From assembly GCA_947034895.1 (NCBI GenBank), contig OX344765.1:8437001-8501000 (forward strand): a DNA stretch of 64,000 bases. The letters are read 5' to 3'. Numbering within the stretch: position 1 is the stretch's first letter; each line of letters opens with the position of its first letter. A model generated the notes under the pieces. That model did no database searches, was not told the DNA's origin, and saw only the letters and a list, made by a program, of their open reading frames with translations. The translations under genes were made by a program, and so were the position numbers. The DNA comes from Rhytidiadelphus loreus (lineage: Eukaryota > Streptophyta > Bryopsida > Hypnales > Hylocomiaceae). Positions 58,506 to 64,000 of this stretch are shown piece by piece.

Positions 58506-59216
58506 CCTTAGCTTTGTTTATTTTGATCTCATTATTTTACCTGGGTCTTTTAGTCCTTGGTCACTATCATCACATTCGTGCATATTCCCTCATGCACCCA
58601 TACTCCCCACATGGACATGAAGATGGGATTCCCAAAATGTTAATAATTCAAATTTCACAGAAGATAATCTTTACAAGTTGCAAGACTTAAACATATTTAA
58701 AAAATTGGAAGTTGAAATACCATATAGCTAGAAGCAACTCAACTAAGTCCGCATTCATGAACACATACACCCTACCCTGAAATTCTATTTCACAGCATCA
58801 CTTTACTACTTGGATAGTTGAGGGACATAATATTTTCACTTTTACAAGAATGATGATAAAATGACCTATACTCGTATTGTGATCTTATCCATACGTAAAA
58901 ATTTCTGCTTTAATAAGCCTTTACAACCCATGGCCATAGGGTACATAATAATCTACCCAAATTGATGACTACTCTATTTATAATTTAAACACCTCCTGCT
59001 ACATCACTAGGTTACTATAGTTTCGATTATCACAGCAATTTCCACGGTTATAGGGCCCTAACACTACACTATTATTCTTATTTTCACATTTATTTTTACT
59101 TTTACTTTTACTTTTATCTTTTGTCTCTATTTAACTTTAACTTTTAGCAAAAAAAAGTACAACTTTTTGCGCTCTACGCTCACGACCCTACGCTCACCGC
59201 TCTGCGCACGCAAAAG
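58506..59216. other. Unclassified repeat piece ending in the shared terminal motif
   Basis: AT-rich and non-coding, with a (CTTTTA)n-like run near 59085-59115. The last 56 bp (59161-59216) match the SWIM-type element end at 8588-8648 and 50122-50180, but the body does not, so this may be a deletion derivative or a different element using the same end. Confidence 0.4.
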
Positions 59217-59509
59217 AAGGGTTGAGAGAAGGGGACAAGCACAAAAAGTGAATGGACATGAGGTAGGTTGACATGTAGGGTTCACATGTGAACATTTACT
59301 AACCCACTAACCTTTAGTACAATTTCTATCTAAAATATACTTGTCTTTGAAGAAGGTATTTTAGTGGTTTGCATTAGTGAATCGAGTTGACCTATTTCTT
59401 TAAGAACTATTTTTCTTGAATTGAATTTAAAAAATATTTTTTTATATTTTTAGTGAATTAATATGAAATATTCTTTACTACTATACGAAATGTTATTGAA
59501 TTTTTTTAT
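59217..59509. other. Intergenic DNA
   Basis: Nothing recognised. Confidence 0.3.
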
Positions 59510-59925
59510 TAATGGTGATTAATAAAATTTCATTATTTGAATTGAATCATTTCAAATTTAACAAATTCGAATGTTAAAATTACAATCTTGAATTTCCTTC
59601 ATTTCTTTATTATAATTCTCCAAATTGGATATTTTTTAATTGAATTTTCTTGGAGATTTTGAGATTTTAAAATTTACGAATTGTAAATCTTCAACATTGT
59701 AATTTATTGGTTGATCAAAATTGTCAACAGTGAAAGAAATAGAGTCTGAATTTAGCAACTATATCAACTCTTTTATGTGTGCAAGAGATGCACTTTTGTA
59801 CTTAAAATGTGGTGTTATCACATTTGCAATGATTTTTTATATTAATAATAGCTTAGTATAATATAAAATTGAATATTTTGCTAAAAATTTATATTTCATT
59901 TTACTCCTTAAAGAACTACACTAAT
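59510..59925 (+). repeat. Dispersed repeat R, copy 2 (empty for E6)
   Basis: Direct relative of 43640-44900. The single TTAA at 59636-59639 is the empty target of element E6. Confidence 0.7.
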
Positions 59926-60203
59926 AATGATATATAGTGTTGGCAACACTAATTACAAAGCACAACACTAAATGTCAACAATTTCACTAGTGTTACTAAC
60001 ACTAAATGTCAATATAGGCACTATTTGACAACTTTTTGAATTTTTTGGAGATATCAATTTTTAACAAGACTTCATTTAGTGTTAAAGGTAATTTCATATT
60101 AGAAATGAGCTCACAAGAAGTAGAAAGTAAAACTCTAAATGGGTCTGGTAAAAATTAGGTAACACTATTTGTACCATGACACTAAATACCATCATTAGTG
60201 TAG
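59926..60203. mobile_element. 278-bp MITE with CTACACTAATRATG ends
   Basis: Begins CTACACTAATAATG and ends CATCATTAGTGTAG; similarity of the inverted ends continues for about 25 bp (TATWTAGTGT). The other copy of repeat R (near 44880) lacks it. TA flanks a CACTA...TAGTG core, so a Tc1/mariner-like (TA) or CACTA-like origin is possible. Internal repeats of AACACTAAATGTCAA also occur. Confidence 0.6.
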
Positions 60204-60649
60204 CACAAGAGCCCAAGTTGGGTATTTTGAGAACATGCATTAGGGAGGTTTTATTGACATCTTTATTTTGAAGTGAAGTTGATTGTTCTAATATGGCTAT
60301 AATTGCTCTAGCTCTCTACTTTGTTTTGTCAAACCTAGGGAATTAATTGAACCATACTTTAGTGATGGGCAATTTTGGTTGAAATGGCTATATTCCATGT
60401 GCCATTTTCAAACTGACAAGTCTAAACTATAAAAGTGACATTTAGGACTAGTATAGATTTTAAAAATCTTTGATTTGTATAGATTTCAAAAATCTATACA
60501 AATATAGATTTCAAACTACGTAATCTGGATTGTAAAAGTTACATCTATGAAAAGTGTAGATTTCAGATATCTAGGGAAGGTATAGATTTCAAACATCTAA
60601 GACAATTGTACATTTCAAACCACCCGATCTGAACCGTAAAAAGCGCCAA
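60204..60649. other. Intergenic DNA with short TATAGATTTCAAA repeats
   Basis: Near 60450-60610 the motif TAGATTTCAAA or variants recurs about six times. No gene. Confidence 0.4.
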
Positions 60650-61275
60650 ACTAACAAAATGGCGCCATTTTAACAAAATTACCCATAGTGATTCTATTGC
60701 ATCTCAATCTTCAAGTGATAAAAGAACAACTTTGTTTTTGAGCCATCATTAGTTATGACCAACAAGACAATTTCATGAATACACAGGGAACTCAACTAGG
60801 GAAAACAAAGATTTATGTAGAACTTGACTAGATTTCTAATCTTAGATTTGGCTCTTGAAATCTCTAGATTGGTTTTGTCATCCATTGGTATTCTAAACAT
60901 TGGGCCTAATCACCCACTTCACCGGTAAGACAAACTAAAAATGTGTCACACTTAGGGTCTACTTATGACCCTGCCTTATAAGGTTTTTTAAAGTTTTGAG
61001 ACTAACATAGGCTCTCCATTGTAGATATGTAATATTGACAAAAAGAAAGGGCTCCAAGATATGCAGCATAGCTATCGGCCAATGATTGCAATGTAGGGTC
61101 TCTTGTTATTCAACTCTACTACTACAATTTCATAATTTGATGGGAATGAAAACCCTCTATATAACTATAAACCACTACATTGGAGTAGTTAGAAGATCAA
61201 TTCGACAACATGGCTACTACAAGCACAAGCGGTTGCAACAACAAGATACATATGTGTGCAATATGTGTATCATCT
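60650..61275 (-). repeat. Repeat Q, uninterrupted copy
   Basis: Inverted relative of 34075-34497 plus 36288-36470. The junction at 60829-60837 is the empty site of the Mutator-like element at 34507-36278. Confidence 0.65.
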
Positions 61276-61370
61276 TCAATGCACATCTACAAAACAAATG
61301 CAGTGTAGGTAGCTTCATAATCAATTGGACTTCTGACGATGTAAGATCTAGAGTTCTATTATAAGAATGA

Positions 61371-62076
61371 TTGCAAGAAACACTTCACGTTTTTTTTGTC
61401 CCCTTGACCTTAGACAAGTCGTTTTTTGCTCATAACTTTTGCATCTTCTATGAAACTTGAAATGAAGGTACATGTGATAATTTCAGATGTTGAGTAATTT
61501 TTTGGGTTTCTTAAAAATTATTTTACTATTTTTAAACTGATCCCAATTGGATGTCTACCTTGCCCATTTTGAAGGTTTTTAGTACTATTTTTCATCCAAA
61601 AATACGAATTTGAAGCTCAAAATTGGTATACTAGGACTTCTACTAATGTTACACAAGCTTACCAAAGATTTTCTAAAAATAGTTAATTTTCCATCTTCCA
61701 CATGTGCTCAAAGTGCACTACCTTTGCGCAAGTGTAGAGAACACAATTTTATTTTTCCAATAGTGAAAATTGGTGAAAAGGAGTATCTATAAGTTAGCAA
61801 AAATGTCTTTTTTTTTTATAGAATTTAAAGAACTTTTTAATTATTTTTTAAGAATTAAATTTCAAACTCTCTATTTTCTTGCATTTTTCAACCCTCTTTG
61901 ACCGTGCATAACTCTTAGAGATAAATTTTTTTAGGTCTGCATTTTTGCAAATATCATTATTTTAATGCTTTACACATTATCCATATTTTATTCAATTTAG
62001 AGAAAAATTATTCCAAAATCCACGAACAAGAGTGAAATGGCCATTTTGAACGAAAATTGGCAAGTGTTTCTTGCAA
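61371..62076. mobile_element. 706-bp element with 15-bp perfect terminal inverted repeats
   Basis: Starts TTGCAAGAAACACTT and ends with its exact inverse (62062-62076). AT-rich, non-coding. No clear target duplication: flanks are GAATGA and CTACCC. Superfamily unknown. Confidence 0.55.
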
Positions 62077-62265
62077 CTACCCATCAACACTACAAAATAA
62101 TAGATTTTGTTTGTTAGAGAAGAATGTACTCACTAGTAGCAGCAAGTGTTGTACGACAAACTCGAGTGTTATATTTGTGGACATCCAATTGGTTTTCCAT
62201 GTAAGTGATTTTGTATAGTCTTTTAGATAATCTCAACCAAAAAAATTAAAACGGAAGTTGAGTAT
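62077..62265. other. Inner flank of the right inverted-repeat arm
   Basis: Nothing recognised. Confidence 0.3.
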
Positions 62266-64000
62266 CATCAAGAAACGGAACATGTACGCGTCCCGATGTT
62301 ACATTGGATATTGGATATTACATCTTGATGTTGCAATGGACATTGTTATTGATATAAAAACACAAGTTGTTTTATGGAATGTCCACCTAAAACCGTCTCA
62401 AGAAATGATGAAAACATCACATAAAACACAAGGATTTTATAGTGTTTGGAACAATATTGTTGTATTTTACAAAGTCAAGCTTCAACAACTCTTTGTGCAT
62501 GAAATCCTTCTCCTTTTACATATTTGAACCCTCTCTTTATACATCCATTTGTGTTACATCTTTGTACCCTTGTCTCAACCAATTTCAACATCATTTGTTC
62601 AAATCCTTAGCTTTGCTTTTGTTGTCCTAATGTATGCATGCTTGGGGTAATTATTCTATTGGAATAGTGTAGGAGTACGTTAGAAGGTGAGGCTTCTACA
62701 ACTCTTTGTGCGTGAAATCCTTATCCCCTTATCTCAACCTTCTCCTTGTATATCCATTTGTGTTGCATTATTGTTCCTTTATTTTAATCAATTTCAACTC
62801 CCTTTGCTTCACTTTTGTTCTCCTAACATCTATTAGAACAGTGTAGGAATATGTTATAAGCTAAAGCTACTACAACTCCTTGTGCATGAAACAAGAAAAC
62901 TATAGAATTAGGTTGTTCCATATTGTGGAGAAGCACCAATAAGCCCACAAAGAGAATCTTTGGCCACTTATTTTTATAGGTGAGGGTTGCTTTATACCTA
63001 GAGGCCAAGCTAATTTTTCTTGAGGTTGATTGCACAAAATTTTAGCCCTTTTTGGGCTAGAGTCCGTCTATTAGAATAAGATTATAATGAGGTCCAATTA
63101 TCCCATATATAAAAGCCTTGGGGCCAAGAAGCCTGGCCAATTCAATAGAAAATTGAAAAGAAAGAGAGAAGGGCTGAAATTTTCATGGCCACTTTATACC
63201 TCGAGGCCAGGCCAATTTCCCTTGAGATTAGTTACATAAAATCTTTGTTATGAAAATGTACTCAAAATTCAAGCTCATGTGACTCAAAGCACGCATGGAG
63301 AATGGAAAGGCAAGAGACTAAGAAAGCGCGGAGCTTATGAAGGTGACTAAAAGAGTCGCCATGAGCTATAGCAACAATTTGTACAACAACTCATGAAAAA
63401 CGTTAGCTCCAAATTGTCTAAAATGTACAAAAATTCTCTTTAGTATCTCCTTCTCTAATATGACATTCATTAATATTACTTCTTCAATGATGTATTTTTA
63501 TATCACTTCCATAGTATAGTACCGGTACTCTAATATCACTTCTATGGTGCTCTTAATATCTCCTTCTCTAATATCACTTGCTCAATGCCCTACTATTTAG
63601 AGAAAGGACTTGGCTAATTTGGACTTGCTTTGTACTCTTAATCCAAACGGATGAACATGTGACCTTGAGCAAGTGATGACATGTGTCCCATGGCCACGGG
63701 TGATAAAATATATTGCAATTTCTTTGTGGTTGTAGCTAGAAATAGAAAATGAGAGGGTTGGTAATAAGAGAGGATATGAATTTAGCAAAATGGTAACATA
63801 ATTGTTATTTTACATCAAATTGATTACAAAGTCCCTTGATTGACAACTTTTGAATAGATCTTTGAATTGATTGATAAAAATTTCACCCATGTGCACATAC
63901 AAATGTTACTAAAGTGATCATACTATAAAATAGCCCTTCCAACTTCAACAAAGACAACCATGCTAGAAATCTCAAAATTCTTCGTGCTTTTTGTGGCTTT
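62266..64000 (-). repeat. Large inverted repeat, right arm (runs off the window)
   Basis: Mirror of 46119-47853 with no length difference. Includes the mirrored ZnF-UBP promoter copy at 63227-63482. Confidence 0.85.

Noticed and set aside
47854..62265. Whole spacer as one giant transposon with 1.7-kb terminal repeats
   Set aside because: Attractive, but the outer ends and target duplication lie outside the window and no transposase is visible; kept only as a possibility in the inverted-repeat finding.

Overview
This looks like nuclear DNA of a land plant. Genes are sparse, AT-rich and split by GT-AG introns. The recognisable families are a plant family-1 UDP-glycosyltransferase (UGT) with a full PSPG box, nepenthesin-like aspartic proteases and a two-domain B3 transcription factor. 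A non-flowering lineage (bryophyte, lycophyte, fern or gymnosperm) seems more likely to me than an angiosperm, because the UGT has six exons and the transposon repertoire is unusual, but the sequence does not settle the species. There is no bacterial-type operon, CRISPR array, rRNA or recognisable tRNA.

Layout. 1-8.65 kb: the end of an unknown gene, then one copy of a 5.5-kb element coding for a decayed SWIM zinc-finger protein. This copy carries two younger insertions: an LTR-like 2-kb insert with its own 152-codon ORF, and a Mutator-type MITE. 8.8-15.3 kb: two tandem aspartic-protease copies, the first killed by one nonsense codon and the second open, separated by a duplicated non-coding segment. 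15.3-24.2 kb: non-autonomous transposons plus further copies of that segment. 24.2-30.5 kb: an intact six-exon UGT on the minus strand; its 2.7-kb upstream intron or intergenic region is filled with TTAA-flanked elements. 30.5-41.3 kb: a mosaic of gene fragments copied from neighbours (UGT exon 3, UGT upstream DNA, B3 3' end), a nested transposon pair, and a broken HDAC6-like ZnF-UBP gene. 41.5-42.8 kb: the B3 gene. 43-64 kb: repeats, including an apparently identical inverted repeat of at least 1.7 kb (46.1-47.9 and 62.3-64.0 kb) around a 14.4-kb spacer. The spacer holds a 2-kb field of GACAAATTGTC-like palindromes, the second (inverted) copy of the SWIM element, a perfect 90-bp-arm hairpin and a fragment resembling an amino-methyltransferase gene.

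The genes do not form a pathway. The main story is genome turnover. Several insertions can be proved here because an empty copy of the target lies elsewhere in the same window: a TTAA-targeting family, a Mutator-like family with 9-bp target duplications, and an LTR-like insert. Likely functional genes are the UGT (24224-27689), the second aspartic protease (13519-14841) and the B3 factor (41485-42763); the 152-codon ORF at 2565-3023 is an unrecognised candidate. All similarities were judged by eye; no database search or alignment program was available.
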